Shown here: positions 1 through 11,515 of the stretch, one piece after another
How the letters are laid out: the number at the start of each line of letters is the position of its first letter
How positions within the stretch are numbered: position 1 is the first letter of the stretch
Assembly (NCBI GenBank): GCA_948146395.1
Contig: OX411552.1
Coordinates: 6,751,686-6,815,685, forward strand
Direction: 5' to 3'
DNA: 64,000 nt
Source: Fragum whitleyi
Lineage: Eukaryota > Mollusca > Bivalvia > Cardiida > Cardiidae
The notes under the pieces: generated by a model
Told to the model about the DNA's origin: nothing
What the model saw: the letters and a program-made list of their open reading frames with translations, nothing else
Database searches by the model: none
Translations under genes and position numbers: made by a program

Positions 1-156
1 CCAGGTATGACCGGAGTTTTTGCTTATTTGAGAGCCTTTACAACTAGTTTCAACAGTTTTGCATTTATATTTGAAACTGGTTTATCTTCACATGTCTTCC
101 TGTCATTTCTCACGCCCCAATATTTCACCTGAGCCAATAGCTGCACAGTCCATCTG

Positions 157-464
157 CTGTTAAAATATCGAAAATTGTCACTCACTGCGATCAAAACCAT
201 TCAATATCACTCACTCAACGTTCCGTTCATTCATTCGAAACACTCACTCAAATCGCTCCTACAATATTGGAAAAGATTTCGAAATCGTTCAAAATGATAA
301 ACATTTTATTCAAATGGTAAAAATTATTCTCGAACAATATTGGCGAAATTGGATTACCTCCCGTTCATTTCTCAAAAAAACGCGCTCCAGACACTCATTC
401 AATTTCATTCCAAAATCAACCTAAAATCATCCACCTTGTCAATTTCATGATGTTGTTTACTGTA
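157..464 (+). repeat. CAGTTAAC miniature transposon (family M), internally deleted copy
   Basis: This copy has a degraded left end, the 'gatcaaaaccattc' subterminal block, and a right end reading tcaatttcatgatgttg...actgta. The central GGGAGGTAAT palindrome is mostly lost; only its right half (ttggattacctccc) remains. No coding capacity. The family is described in full at 59646-60077. Confidence 0.8.
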
Positions 465-805
465 GAAATGTTGGGCCTTTTGGGGGTAATTCGGCCTCTG
501 GGGGTACTTCGGTTGTTTAATACGCTAGAGGAAAATCACATCTTGTTAATTCTTTCCGATCGTCTGTGGAGATATTATTTGGCAGATTATAATATGTTTT
601 TTTATCAAATCATAATATACCCAATTTATCCTTTCGTTGATTTTGTTTTTCGCAACGTCATGCTTTGTATTGTTTATAACGACACATAAACCCACATGCG
701 GTATGGCGCGCTTAAATGTCCGCGCCCTAATTATTCTCGAGGTCTATTCCGTAGAATCGCCTAAGGTTCCCGGTGGTACTGCCTTATGTCAAATGTCAGA
801 TGAAA
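465..805. other. No recognised feature
   Basis: Between two family M copies. The open frames here are short, start at arbitrary Met codons and resemble no family I know. I see no splice-bounded exon. Confidence 0.5.
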
Positions 806-1133
806 ACATGAAGAGTCGTGAAATGGACATTCATCTCAATCAAAATCAAAAACGCTCAAAAACAACTAAAAAAGATAAGATAAACAGACACATTCAAACT
901 TAAAGAAATTGAAAAAAATCACATGAGTTTCACTGAAATAATTGAAATTCCAGGCGTCTGATTGGTTCTTGAGAAATAGGAAGCTATTATTTGAACTCGT
1001 ACATGTATGAATAGTTTATTAAAGGGAGGTTACGATTACCTCCCCTTATTTTCACTCAAAACTCGCTCCACTCACTCATTCAATTTCACTACAAAATCAT
1101 ACATTTTGTCAATTTCACGATGTTCTTAACTGT
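806..1133 (+). repeat. Family M miniature transposon, partial
   Basis: Begins at 'agtcgtgaaatggacattc' (degraded terminal repeat) and ends at 'cacgatgttcttaactg'. The central palindrome is deleted to 'aaagggaggttacgattacctcccc'-like remains near 1020-1043. Confidence 0.8.
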
Positions 1134-1872
1134 TTGTCGCCGTCATCAAGAGACCAATGTAGCAGTAACTGAGCTTACCCGAATCGATCTTCCTTGAATG
1201 CCTTTTGACAAGAAAAAAAGTTACCCTTAGGGTTGATCATAGAGCAAGAAAAGACATAATATTGTCGCTAGAAAACTATAGTTTAAGTACAGCTGTATAT
1301 ATTATATTTTGTTTGCTTACCAAAGATGTCTCTCTCTTTGAAATGAAGTATACAAACAAACGTGTGAAATGAAAACAAACATCTGTTCTATGGAATGAAA
1401 GAGTAAATTACTTTTTGATTGATATATGTAAAAAGAAGACCTTAAAATCAAATACAAATAAACGTTGTAAATGAATGCAGTTTATTATCAAATATATACA
1501 TAACTTAATAGAAACGACCACAAAATTCAAATTGAAATAATTAAAAACCTTCATATGAGCCATAATTATTCTTTGCTATTTTTGGTAGAACAATCGTAAA
1601 GCAACATGTAAGAGATGAAATAATGATACATGTACCACCAAATACCGTTGTTAAACAGATACGCCTCGCATTACAAAACTTTCAAAAAAAAATCAAAATG
1701 ATACAAGTGGTAATTGACAAATTGTCAATGATTTGGTATTTAAAGCTGTGCGCTTTGTCTGCTAGATCTTTTGTAGCTCACTCACATTCCATGCTTGGAC
1801 AGTGGATGTGGTAGGCATTCATCCTGTGATCAGTGTGAAAACCTGTCTGTAAGAGGAGAGAGTCTGGAAATT
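1134..1872. other. No recognised feature
   Basis: AT-rich, with no supported exon. It may be intron of the multicopper oxidase gene whose last exon lies at 4661, but no upstream exon of that gene is visible in this window. Confidence 0.4.
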
Positions 1873-3756
1873 AATAGCCATTCTCTGTAAGCACTTACAC
1901 TTTTTTGGAACGCATAAGAACAGATTTTGTTCACACTTGCACAAGTTGAACCCCATATAAGATCATTACAAAATATATCACTAATTCGGAAACGGGTGCT
2001 ATGTTGCCATAGAAACAGGCCATAGAAAGTCAGAATTTTGCAAAAATGCCAAATTTCAGATCCAAATTTCAGATTTTTGCAGCGTATACGGGGAAAAAAA
2101 TTGTTTAAAGCAAATAGATTAGGTGTTCTAGTTATCAAAACATTAAAAATCCCATGGGGTACATACCCTAAATTTTTCACAATTCTCGATTGAAAATTGC
2201 ATACTCTTAAAAATGGCAATAATATATATGAACTATCCCTGTTTTCAGGAGGTTACAATAATTCAATGCAAAAGATTTTACAGTACATGTCCATATTAAT
2301 TGAAAGATAAATTAATAAGTATTCCTTTAATAATCAGAATATATTGTTTTCACGTGGTATAATTTTAGAATTATAATTTGAAAAAATGGTGTAATTTCTT
2401 AAATTTAGTCTTGTAGTCTATTTTAGAGTTACTTCCCTTTGATCCCATAGCAACAATCCAAAATGGCGGATAGACATAACAAATGTGCAGTCAATATTTC
2501 GCAATTATTAATTCATTCTGTTAACAATTTAGCTAATTTAAAAATTTAAACTTATTATTGTTATAAATTTTAAAAAAAATAGCTATTTGAAGCTGAAACT
2601 ACAAGAAAAGGGACATTCCTTGATTTTGTTGTTTTACATACATTAAAAATTAAATAAGGAAAGAATTGGGTACCATAAAACAATTGTTAACCACATGCAG
2701 AATAAAAAAGCTCACTGTGTTAATTCAAGACATTTACAAGGCTCAAACCATGTTCAAAGTATATGGAGGACCAAAGAGTAATGATAAATAAGAATAGGAT
2801 TTATTTATGTGGTTACACATGCAGGGGATATCCATCGGATGGGATTATTTTCTAACTCAACACTTGTAATACATCTAGGTAGTGGGAATTACAAATTAAT
2901 GTAGAATCCAAAACACTATATTAGTTATCTTGTCACAAATATATGACAATTATCTGTTTCTCTGATGCCTATCTTCCTCTTTGACAGGTGAAAAAAGTTT
3001 ATCTTGACTGGTTTTTTATCTCTTTTTTAAAAAATGTGCAAAAATGGTTAACAAATGACCTTGACCTTAAGTGAAAGACTTTTGGCTGACTATCATTGAT
3101 GACATCTATATACCTACCAAACATGAATATCAAAAATTACAGTTATATTGAGCAAATAATGTGTTTTTAAGAAGAAAATACATAGAAAAATACTAAAATT
3201 TTTACTTGACGGTGCCTGTCTGGTTACAATAGTAACCACCTTTACAGACAAAGGCCCAATATTTTTTTTCTTTTTTTATGATAGAGGGATGGTTGATTTA
3301 TTCTTTAGTAGGAACACATAATTTCAAACTAGCTGCATTTTTTCAAAAAGGCTTCAAAAAATTGTCAAAATATGACATTTTCAAAAAATGTCTTACCCCA
3401 CCCACCTAAATGTGGTAAAGCATCGAATATAACAAATAATTGAAATAAATTTAAAAAGTGCAAATGATTGAGTAAGGATAAAACAATTTATAATAGAAAG
3501 ATTATTTTTTGTAAACCTTTAAATAAGCAAGATAGCAATGCTCGAAAAATGCCTATTTTCATGCTTATATTTGCCATTTTTATCAAAAACTTTAGATTTG
3601 TTTCCATGGCAACCTAAAAACAAATTGACAAAAAAAACGATTATTTACTCATAAGGGCAATAAGGTCTGATAATCAAACAAGTTTCAAGTAAATCCGAGA
3701 CATGGCGTGCCACACTCACTATGTAAAAGTGTAAGTGCTTACAGAGAATGGCTATT
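1873..3756. mobile_element. 1.9-kb non-autonomous DNA transposon with ~32-bp inverted ends
   Basis: The left end aatagccattctctgtaagc (1873 onward) is matched in inverse at 3724-3756, ending gcttacagagaatggctatt. The two arms agree over about 32 bp and continue into the 'acttacacttttt' tract. The inside is AT-rich with no open frame resembling a transposase, so it is inferred to be non-autonomous. The target duplication is unclear (TTA or TA), so no superfamily is assigned. Confidence 0.7.
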
Positions 3757-4660
3757 GATGCTTAAGGACGCTTGACGAGTTGCAAAAGATACCACAATTA
3801 TCAAGCGGGTATCAAATCGTCAATTTCCTTTAGGAAAATTGTCTCATCAAAGGTTATATTTAGATTTTAGTAGAAGTAATCATATCAACCAGATTTGTTA
3901 ATTGTTAGTGTTGTAATGATAGACAGATCTTCCACTAAAGTCATACAACAATACGACTTGATATCGCTGTCTTGTCTGTGCAGTAACGAGCAAAGACTAA
4001 AACACATAGTTTGTTGAAAAAGTCTTTGAATTTCAACTACAAATTGATTAAAAAAAGCTTAAACGTCTTTAAAACCACCATTCTTGTTTCAGGAACAGTT
4101 TTAAGTTTATATTGATGTTTAAACACATTCTTTATTTGGTTTGCCTCTATAGACCCAACTTTGGCTGATAACGTTCTTACGTAACATTTGAGATCAGCGG
4201 AAACTTTAAGATTTTGAAACGTTTTATTGCTGTGTTCAAAAATGTTTTTCCATACATATTGAAATGTTCATTAAACCCTAGTGCATCACACCAGCAATCT
4301 AAGGGGGCACGTTTACTAAGAAAGTACTCCTACGTAAAGGAACATGGAACTCAACTGTCAAAAGATCGGTTTATAAAAAGGTAGTCAGTTTTGACCGGTA
4401 TTAAAATGAAAATTACAAATACAATACAATACAAATTACCTTTCGAATGAAACCTCCTGCTTGTCTACGATCGTTAGGTTTACTCATACTTGTACTTTAA
4501 AAGTTGTAAAGGAGGGATCACGTCCAATTCCTATCATATGCGTTTTAAATATACCCGGTATACCTATGATAATTGACCCAACGCCCACGTCAGAGCTCAT
4601 TCTTGAAAATACACCTATAACACATCGATTTGATCGATTTTCTTTTAATTTCTTTTTCAG
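3757..4660. other. Presumed intron upstream of the multicopper oxidase last exon
   Basis: No exon recognised. The 3' end carries a good acceptor, a T-rich tract followed by CAG at 4658-4660. The short open frames on both strands around 4461-4882 overlap the real exon in other frames and look spurious. Confidence 0.5.
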
Positions 4661-4917
4661 GGTTTTGGTTTTTCCATTGTCATGTAGATTTCCACCTAGC
4701 GATGGGCATGTCACTCGTGTTACAGGTCGGTGAGCCACATGAGATGGTGAAAACACCTCAAAACTTTCCACGGTGTGGGAACTGGCGATATACAGAGGAC
4801 TGCGATAGCCGATCACTGTTTTGTTCATCTTCGACCCGCACGTCCTTACATCACATTTTATATTTCTTACTGTTGATGACATTGATTTTCACATGTTTAA
4901 TGAATTTTGAGGCTTGA
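4661..4917 (+). CDS. Multicopper oxidase (laccase-like), last exon only
   Basis: The exon follows a T-rich tract and CAG, enters with two bases completing a Gly codon, and stays open for 84 residues to TGA at 4915-4917. It starts with the C-terminal copper site: GFWFFHCHVDFH, then GMSLVLQVGE and a P..FPRCG motif. In laccases, the HCH and following His residues bind the type 1, 2 and 3 coppers that pass electrons from substrate to oxygen. The His-Cys-His triad and the following FH are intact. The last ~22 residues (HHILYFLLLMTLIFTCLMNF) form a hydrophobic tail, which suggests a membrane or GPI anchor; that part is inference. The remaining exons must lie left of the window or be too degraded for me to see. 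Whether the gene works cannot be judged from one exon. Confidence 0.82.
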
Positions 4918-4953
4918 ACTTGTGGGATGCGTCCGCTTATCCCAATAGAAGAC

Positions 4954-4959
4954 AATAAA
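4954..4959 (+). promoter_or_regulatory. AATAAA polyadenylation signal candidate
   Basis: AATAAA lies 37 bases after the multicopper oxidase stop codon, on the same strand. Such a short 3' UTR is possible; a second AATAAA lies near 5476. Confidence 0.4.
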
Positions 4960-5701
4960 ACTTATGACAGGTCCAATTTCAAAATGTTAAGAGTGGCTGA
5001 TTTTGAACTTTACGTATATTTTAAGGCCCTTGACTCCATGGCAAATACAACGTGGATAATGAGGAAAAGTAAATTCTACTTTTTCAACATTGTTTTTCTA
5101 AACACATTTTTCAATAACCGAAAATGTGGGATTGTTGTGGAATGGGCTGAATATATTTTAAAACGAGAAGTACATGTACTTTCGTATTTGCTTCCATGTG
5201 AGTCGTCAATGCAGTTTTTATTTAATTTGATAAATTTTCCTACTATATATCTTAACGTGTAAGACATCCTTTGAATAAGGGATCAAACGTTCGCAAGACG
5301 AGTTTTTATCTTTTACTAAATGTTTTTCTTTATCTTGAATGAAGCTGAATATCTAACAAACAATCAGTTGAAAGGGAATCTTTGATAGACTTGAAAAAGA
5401 GAAGAGAAAATAGTTTGAATAACTTAAACTACATGTGATGCCACTTAGATGCTTTCGTATTTTCCGATTTTGCGCAATAAAATGTGAATGGTTTTATTAG
5501 GGGTAAAAGTGCCTGAAATCGGGAATGTATGATATATATGCGAAATCCAGATTTCTTGAGTAAATCAAGTTATTGACTGCAAATATTATATGTGTTATTT
5601 TTCTCCTATCGTGACAATGAAAATATACACGATAAAAAGATAGCTTCGTAAGGTATAGGATAGAAAACGAATGCCGTAGTATATGGGAAATATACACGAG
5701 C

Positions 5702-5704
<3 letters not shown>
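4960..5704. other. No recognised feature
   Basis: Downstream of the oxidase exon. The open frame at 4927-5262 has no recognisable motif and low-complexity, AT-driven composition, so I do not call it a gene. Confidence 0.4.

Positions 5705-5769
<65 letters not shown>
5705..5769. repeat. (AT)n microsatellite
   Basis: About 65 bases of near-perfect AT dinucleotides directly abutting the palindrome that follows. Confidence 0.95.
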
Positions 5770-5775
<6 letters not shown>

Positions 5776-5900
5776 TGAGAAATATATTTGCTCCAACAGT
5801 GTTATAATTTACGGATTATTAAATATTTTTAATATATATATATATATTTAATAATCCGTAAATTATAACACTGTTGGAGCAAATATATTTCTCATATTTA
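5770..5900. repeat. Perfect 131-bp palindrome (57-bp arms)
   Basis: The left arm (5770-5826, starting taaatatgagaaatatattt) and right arm (about 5844-5900) are exact inverse copies around a short AT-rich loop. Perfect arms suggest a young structure, or one kept by gene conversion. It lies on the 3' side of the hammerhead ribozyme when read on the minus strand, so it may be part of the same Penelope-like insertion; this is inference. Confidence 0.9.
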
Positions 5901-6080
5901 TCTTATTATTTTACTGTACTTGAATCCTTTTGGATCCAGTGTTTCAGAAAGTAATTACGTTGGTATTTTTATTTTTCTCTTCATATATATATAAATATAC
6001 GTGAAGAAAATAGAACTTTGACTTCACACGCCTTTGATTTAATAATTTAATAAATAGATAAAAGTATAATATTTGGTTTA

Positions 6081-6119
6081 TCACCAAACGCGTTTCGCCT
6101 TTCGGCTCATCAGTGGTAA
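6081..6119 (-). ncRNA. Hammerhead ribozyme (Penelope-element type)
   Basis: Read on the minus strand, the segment has the complete hammerhead core: CTGATGA, then stem II GCC-GAAA-GGC, then GAAA. Flanks TTACCA and TGGTGA pair as stem I (six pairs, one G-U). After GAAA comes the self-complementary ACGCGT, followed by T and the scissile position. Stem III is thus too short for a monomer hairpin but can form between two molecules. Short-stem-III ribozymes of this kind are known from Penelope-like retroelements and related retrozymes. It lies 75 bp downstream of a Penelope-type endonuclease remnant on the same strand, which supports the assignment. Self-cleavage is predicted from the motif only. 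Confidence 0.88.
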
Positions 6120-6193
6120 CGTCGTTATAACGTCTTTGTAACTAAGACGTAACGTCAACTGTGACGTCACGTCCGGAGATGGGTAATTTTATA

Positions 6194-6451
6194 TTATTGA
6201 AGACTTCTGTGTTTCAGCGCATTCAATTTTGGTTTAAAACAATTAATGAAATAGTTTTCCTTTGCTAATCTGACCGATAAATTTTCTGTTTTTAATTTGA
6301 AGAAAGGAAACATTTGAAATTTAGGATCATGGTTAGAACAATTACTTATATATATATGTTGTCCGGAAAGTTCGTAGGCAGTCTGAAATTTCTCATTAAC
6401 TACTTTCATTTTATTTATAATTCTTATGTTAATCGCTACCCTAATTATCAC
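6194..6451 (-). pseudogene. Penelope-like element ORF, C-terminal GIY-YIG endonuclease remnant
   Basis: The 85-residue frame ends in the pattern H..I..C, FPFFKLK, R..KENYFI and FKPKLN, which fits the C-terminal part of GIY-YIG endonucleases fused to Penelope-type reverse transcriptases (conserved Arg and Glu, then a [K]PKLN-like end). No reverse transcriptase is visible upstream and the N-terminal half is missing, so this is a 5'-truncated or decayed copy. The hammerhead ribozyme just downstream on the same strand is the expected neighbour. The family assignment rests on pattern memory; a profile search should settle it. Confidence 0.6.
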
Positions 6452-8055
6452 TGACTACATACCCGAAGAAAATTGTTCAAAATTTTAATTGACGTGCATT
6501 TCGCAGTTGCCTTAGCAACCCCACCTAGCGGTACCCGGAGCACGTCGAAATGATAAACATTTACCGATAGATCTTTTGCGAAATCAAAATTAACATGTAT
6601 TTAGTATGCCCAATGAATGAGTTTAATCTTGTAATATTTCCAAAGTGTTCGCTTCATAAATATTCGAATGAATGAAGAATATTATAGCAGACCATGCGCG
6701 AGATCGAAGGGAAAATAACGCCGTCAGACGTTGCGGCGGAGCAGCGTCTTATCTGCGATTTTCTTTAGAATCCGGGAAACACGAAGAAATATACCTCTGA
6801 ACCTATAAGAACAACTACAGGATTGCTAGTTGCTAATACTTCTCAACACATGATATTTTTCAGTTAAATTTTCCAAATAACTAGTATTAAATAGTTTTTG
6901 AAAAGCTGCTTTATTGCGAAGTCTTCGTTTAAGGGCTTTGGGGACGAAGTTTGGTACATGTAGTAGTTGAAGAGTTGTTCTTCAATGATTAGTGAAAAGT
7001 TGAGTAGATGATCGTCGATAAACACTATATGAGATAGGATTTTTTATTTGTCTTATTTATTCATTTATTTTTTTTAAATCAAAATTCAATTAGATAATTG
7101 AACAATACAGACAAATGAGCTTTTCGCGTTTGGGTATGTCTTTTAAAATGAAACTTACCGGAATCCGGGATACACATGACCTTAATTTACCCCATTTTGC
7201 AGCATTGGTTTAACATTTATGGTTATTTGTGGTATCTTGAAATTCAGTCGAAATTCTTTAATTTTTCGATAAATGCAATAAGATTGCAAAGCAAAGCGGC
7301 AAGAATTGCTTTCATTTTTCCCCATGTTATAAGCAATACACATTCTGTCTTAAAGTCGACAGGGCTTGCTTTTTTATAATAATGGCATCATACAACGTGT
7401 AGGTTGAAATATAGGCAAACAATCGATTGATTACTGTAACCGTTGCTTTAATAGATTCGATTTAAAATAGTCGAATTTTTACGTCGACGTCATATTAGCG
7501 TTACAACGTCATTTTGTGCTCCCCACCAACTAACACACCTTTACAACATTCAATCTCATTTCATTAGAGAATCTCCTTGAAAATTTGCATAACAGCTCTT
7601 TGAATAATATTGTATATTGACGTGCAGTATCACTATAGACTGACTGTGGTTATATTATAATGCATTCTGCATTTTCCTGAAAGGTCAGTAAAATACGATG
7701 AATATTAAATAATTGTTTTTTAATGTGAAAAGCATATATATATATTGTTACTTTCCTGTTTCTTTTCTTTAAGATAATAACATTATATACAAGGCACCAC
7801 TGGAAAAAAAACTTTTTTATTGTATGGTAATGAATATCAGAGAAGGTGGGTAATTGAGAGGCTATTTGAGAGAGCTGACCGGTAATGGTTTATTCAGCTT
7901 TTCAGCCAGTCATCAGAGGTATCTATGGTCATTTTGGTGTGGAAAAGCAGACGGACATACAACATGTTCTATTCCGCATGTGTTGCAGATCTGTAAACAG
8001 AACACTCATTATCTGGGGGTTTACACTGCATTTTTTGACATATATGAAAAAGCAG
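6452..8055. other. No recognised feature
   Basis: AT-rich spacer. The frames at 7176-7379 and 7854-8079 show no domain, splice pattern or codon bias that I can recognise. A TATA-rich stretch lies near 7735. Confidence 0.4.
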
Positions 8056-8417
8056 ATTTCTTGTAAATTTACGTCATAGTGAACACATAATGTATATGTT
8101 TAGTATTATTTTTATTACAATGAAAAATAAACAAACTGCCCGATCAAGCTGAGAACAAATAATACGTCACTTGTGACGTATTTATGACATCATTGTGTGG
8201 TCACATGACTACTAATGTAGATATGTACACGTGTGTGAAGGTGTGCGTTTGCAAATCTGTCTGTATCTAGTTGACTTTGTATAGAATGATTATTGGGTTG
8301 ATGACATTGTGAGCGATCGTGTTGGGTACATGGCAGTTTGTTTATTTTTCATTGTATTAAAAAAGAATACTAAACATATACATTGTGTGTTCACTATGAC
8401 GTAAATTTACAAGAAAT
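8056..8417. mobile_element. Inverted-repeat miniature element with ~85-bp arms
   Basis: The arm atttcttgtaaatttacgtc (8056-8140) returns in inverse at 8332-8417. Arms differ by only a few bases or small indels and enclose a ~190-bp spacer rich in TGACGT/ACGTCA-like words. There is no coding capacity. The transcript could fold into a long hairpin. Target duplication is not evident. Confidence 0.75.
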
Positions 8418-8465
8418 GTTACTTTCAAACGATCAACATCGACATGTACACAATTCAATCTACAG

Positions 8466-8535
8466 GTTCTCACAACGTGTAATTAAAAAGCATTCTGATC
8501 AAAACCATTCAAAATCTCTCACCATTTAAAATTCT
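8466..8535 (+). repeat. Family M fragment (weak)
   Basis: Only the block 'gatcaaaaccattcaaaatc' and the following 'tctcaccatt' resemble the left part of family M; both ends are missing. Confidence 0.4.
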
Positions 8536-10286
8536 AAAGAAGAGGAGAGGTCCATGAGGGCAGCTCTAGCGACTCTTTGAAAAGCCCGTAACGCCTTCAC
8601 GATATAACAAGAAATCTATGATTAACAGGTACTGCTCTTTGGCTTTAACCCGCATTCAAAGGCAAAATATTTTCTCACCATGTGGACTCCATATAGACTA
8701 TGGGCTACTGGGACCCCTGTCCCCCCCCCCCCCCCAAGGGGGAATTTTGTACACTATGATTTTCTGAAAGGTACATGTATAAGCAACATTTTAAGGCATG
8801 TTAGCACTTTGGCGAGTGGGGCTTTTGTAAGATACGTTACTTTGAAATAACCCACCCTAGATCCTTATTAAATGCTACATTTTGCTCCCATTTTGTTAAA
8901 TTCTTTGGGTAAATTGCGATTTTTAGTACTATCTAATACATGATTCTTGAGTATGAGTGATACATGTAAAACATCCACAGAACCCTGCATGATTCAGGAA
9001 AATACGTGAAATATACGTTACAAATACAAAATTGTTTCTCAATATTCGCCAATATAAAGATATTGGCATTTAGGCGCCAAAAATATTCAAAGTCAACACT
9101 TGTTGGCAAAATTCGAACGATAATATGATAAAATTCATATTTACATCGTTTATTTTGGCCTGCATATTGCGTGTTTTATACGTAGAAATGAAAAGATTTG
9201 AGCGTTTGTCCTTTCAAACCCTTTATACAATGTTATAAAATATTGCAGTTCATAAACAGAAAGGAGAATGGCAGGTGCAATTTTGTACTCTGATCATGCA
9301 TAATAAAACAAGAATATCATTTATAACTGATATCTTTATAACAACAAATGCTTTATGTCTCTAAAGGAATGTTGTAACATGCGTTACCCAAAAATATTTT
9401 ACCTAAACCCGTTTACACTGTTTTATTTTTCATCAATAAGGGTTAAAAATCTTAGAATTTATAGCTCTCAGTTCTGTTTCTTAGAAAATGCATCAGTACT
9501 GAAAGCAAATGTGTGACCAACAAAAGATCAAAGATCCCCTAGCACTTATGGTATTAAAATTTAGACCTTAATTGAGAAGTCATTGTTATATCTTTGAACA
9601 GCCAAGAAGAAAATTCTTATTTAATGCTAGAATTTACATATTATCTTTTAATGTAAAGTGATAAATCACACAAATTGAAGTAAGTATCATTTGAAGTATC
9701 CCATCTCACAAAGTTAAGAATTTGATAACAAGATTTGAGATCATAATTTTGAAATAGCCAAATCATTAATACATGTATATCCAATAGCTGAAATCGAAAT
9801 ACCTACACCCTTCTAAATCTGCAAAGATCTTGATAATCATTTTACATTGAAAATTACAAATACCTTGAAATATTCAATAAAAATACTGGCTTTTTGATAG
9901 ATATGGATAGGTACTTTGTGTCGTACTATACATGTCGTTTAATTTCATTATTGGGAAATATCTGTTCAGTGCAATTACATATCTATCTATCACACAATGC
10001 AGCATGACAGCTAAAAAAATTTAATCAATTGAATCTTTTTTCAAACTTACTTAGTCACTTAAGCAAGTTTATCATTTATCTCTAATTTCGTGCATTGGTT
10101 TGTTTGTTGCCTATAAATGATTTGAAACGGAATACCGATGGTCATAATCTAGTAACGTATGTTACCATTTGTATGAAACAAGTCGCAATTATCGTAAATA
10201 CACTTCAGTGTCAATACTGAAGCCATTTACATAAAAATTAGTGCCTCTCTTTGATTAAGAAGTATTTTTTGGTTTTACTGCATGAT

Positions 10287-10705
10287 TTACAAAAATCTTT
10301 ACTTTTTAAGAACTAATCATGTTAAAGGGAATTACAATTGGTGTGCATCAGAATGTCAAATCACCAGCCATTTACACATAAACACCTATAAAGCTCCTAT
10401 AAGCATGTGACTTATAGACCCATTATGCAATTTTTCTTATTTTTATGAATCAAGTCTTGGGTTGTATTTGAATGAGGGCTTGATATTAATAAATTGCTTA
10501 AGCAATTTATCATAATTATTTTATTGTTTCAGAATGTAAGATATAAAAGAAGCGCAAATTCTATCTAAGACATGTTTCTTTCTGCATAAAAAGTACTTAT
10601 AGTTTGTATCAAAGTAAAAGCATTTTTTCAGCATCTTTGATCTACAAAAATCTTTACTTTTGTAAGAACTAATCATGTTAAAGGGAATTACAATTGGTGT
10701 GCATC
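10287..10705. repeat. Two 63-bp direct repeats inside element 1
   Basis: The block from tacaaaaatctttact to gaattacaattggtgtgcat occurs at 10287-10349 and again at 10643-10705 with only minor differences. It lies in the middle of element 1, between the two arrayed arms. Confidence 0.8.
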
Positions 10706-11515
10706 TAATTGTCCTTTGGAAGCAGCAATTATATTTGATTTTCTATAAAAAGGCCTTTTAAATGTAACATATATTACTCTCTTTGATAGCTAAATCAAAA
10801 TGTATATGGCAATATTCTATTCATTTGAACATAATATGGTCATATTACATGTAAATTTTCAGTATTGAACTGAATTGCGCAGTTTATTGGCAAAACTAGG
10901 ATTGCATGCAATGTACTTTGCATTCAAATGGAAACAATAGAGAGCTAAAATGCTTCAAGGAATTTCCAGGCCATTTTAACAGTATAACACTCTTATCAAG
11001 ATGGCTAATCCACCTAACCACGAATTCCTTGTATTTATCGTACACATCATTCCATTCATCACGTCATCCTATTAAAGCCTCTAGCTACTTATACAACGAA
11101 GATGAATAATAATCAACTCGTTTGTACTGGCTGATGAAACCTTGTACCTATGATATGGAGTCAAATGCGCTACCAAATCCAATGTGCTACCAATTGGGCT
11201 ACTATCATTATCAACTCTAAGAGATATTTTTAACTTTTCTGTACTAAATTGATGGAAATATTGCTTAAAAATGTTGTAGGAACAGCTTTTTTCATCTATT
11301 TGGCCATCATTTTTCACAATGAAAACTGTCTCTTATCATCAGAAGTAACATATATAACTTGTGTTTTATTCTTAAAATGTGAAAAAGTCTCAAACATATA
11401 GAAGAAACCATAAGCTACCTCAACATTGTTTTTGGAAGCTGTCTCAACATTGTGTTTGGTGCATTCCCTTAAACTATGATAGCGGCTCAATAATAATGAT
11501 ACCTATAAATAAGTG

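Noticed and set aside
1740..1815. Upstream multicopper oxidase exon (AHSHSMLGQW)
   Set aside because: The words resemble a His-X-His copper site by chance; no splice sites bound it and the surrounding residues do not fit the family.
4461..4882. Frames on both strands over the oxidase exon
   Set aside because: Shadows of the real exon; only the 4661-4917 frame carries the copper-site motifs.
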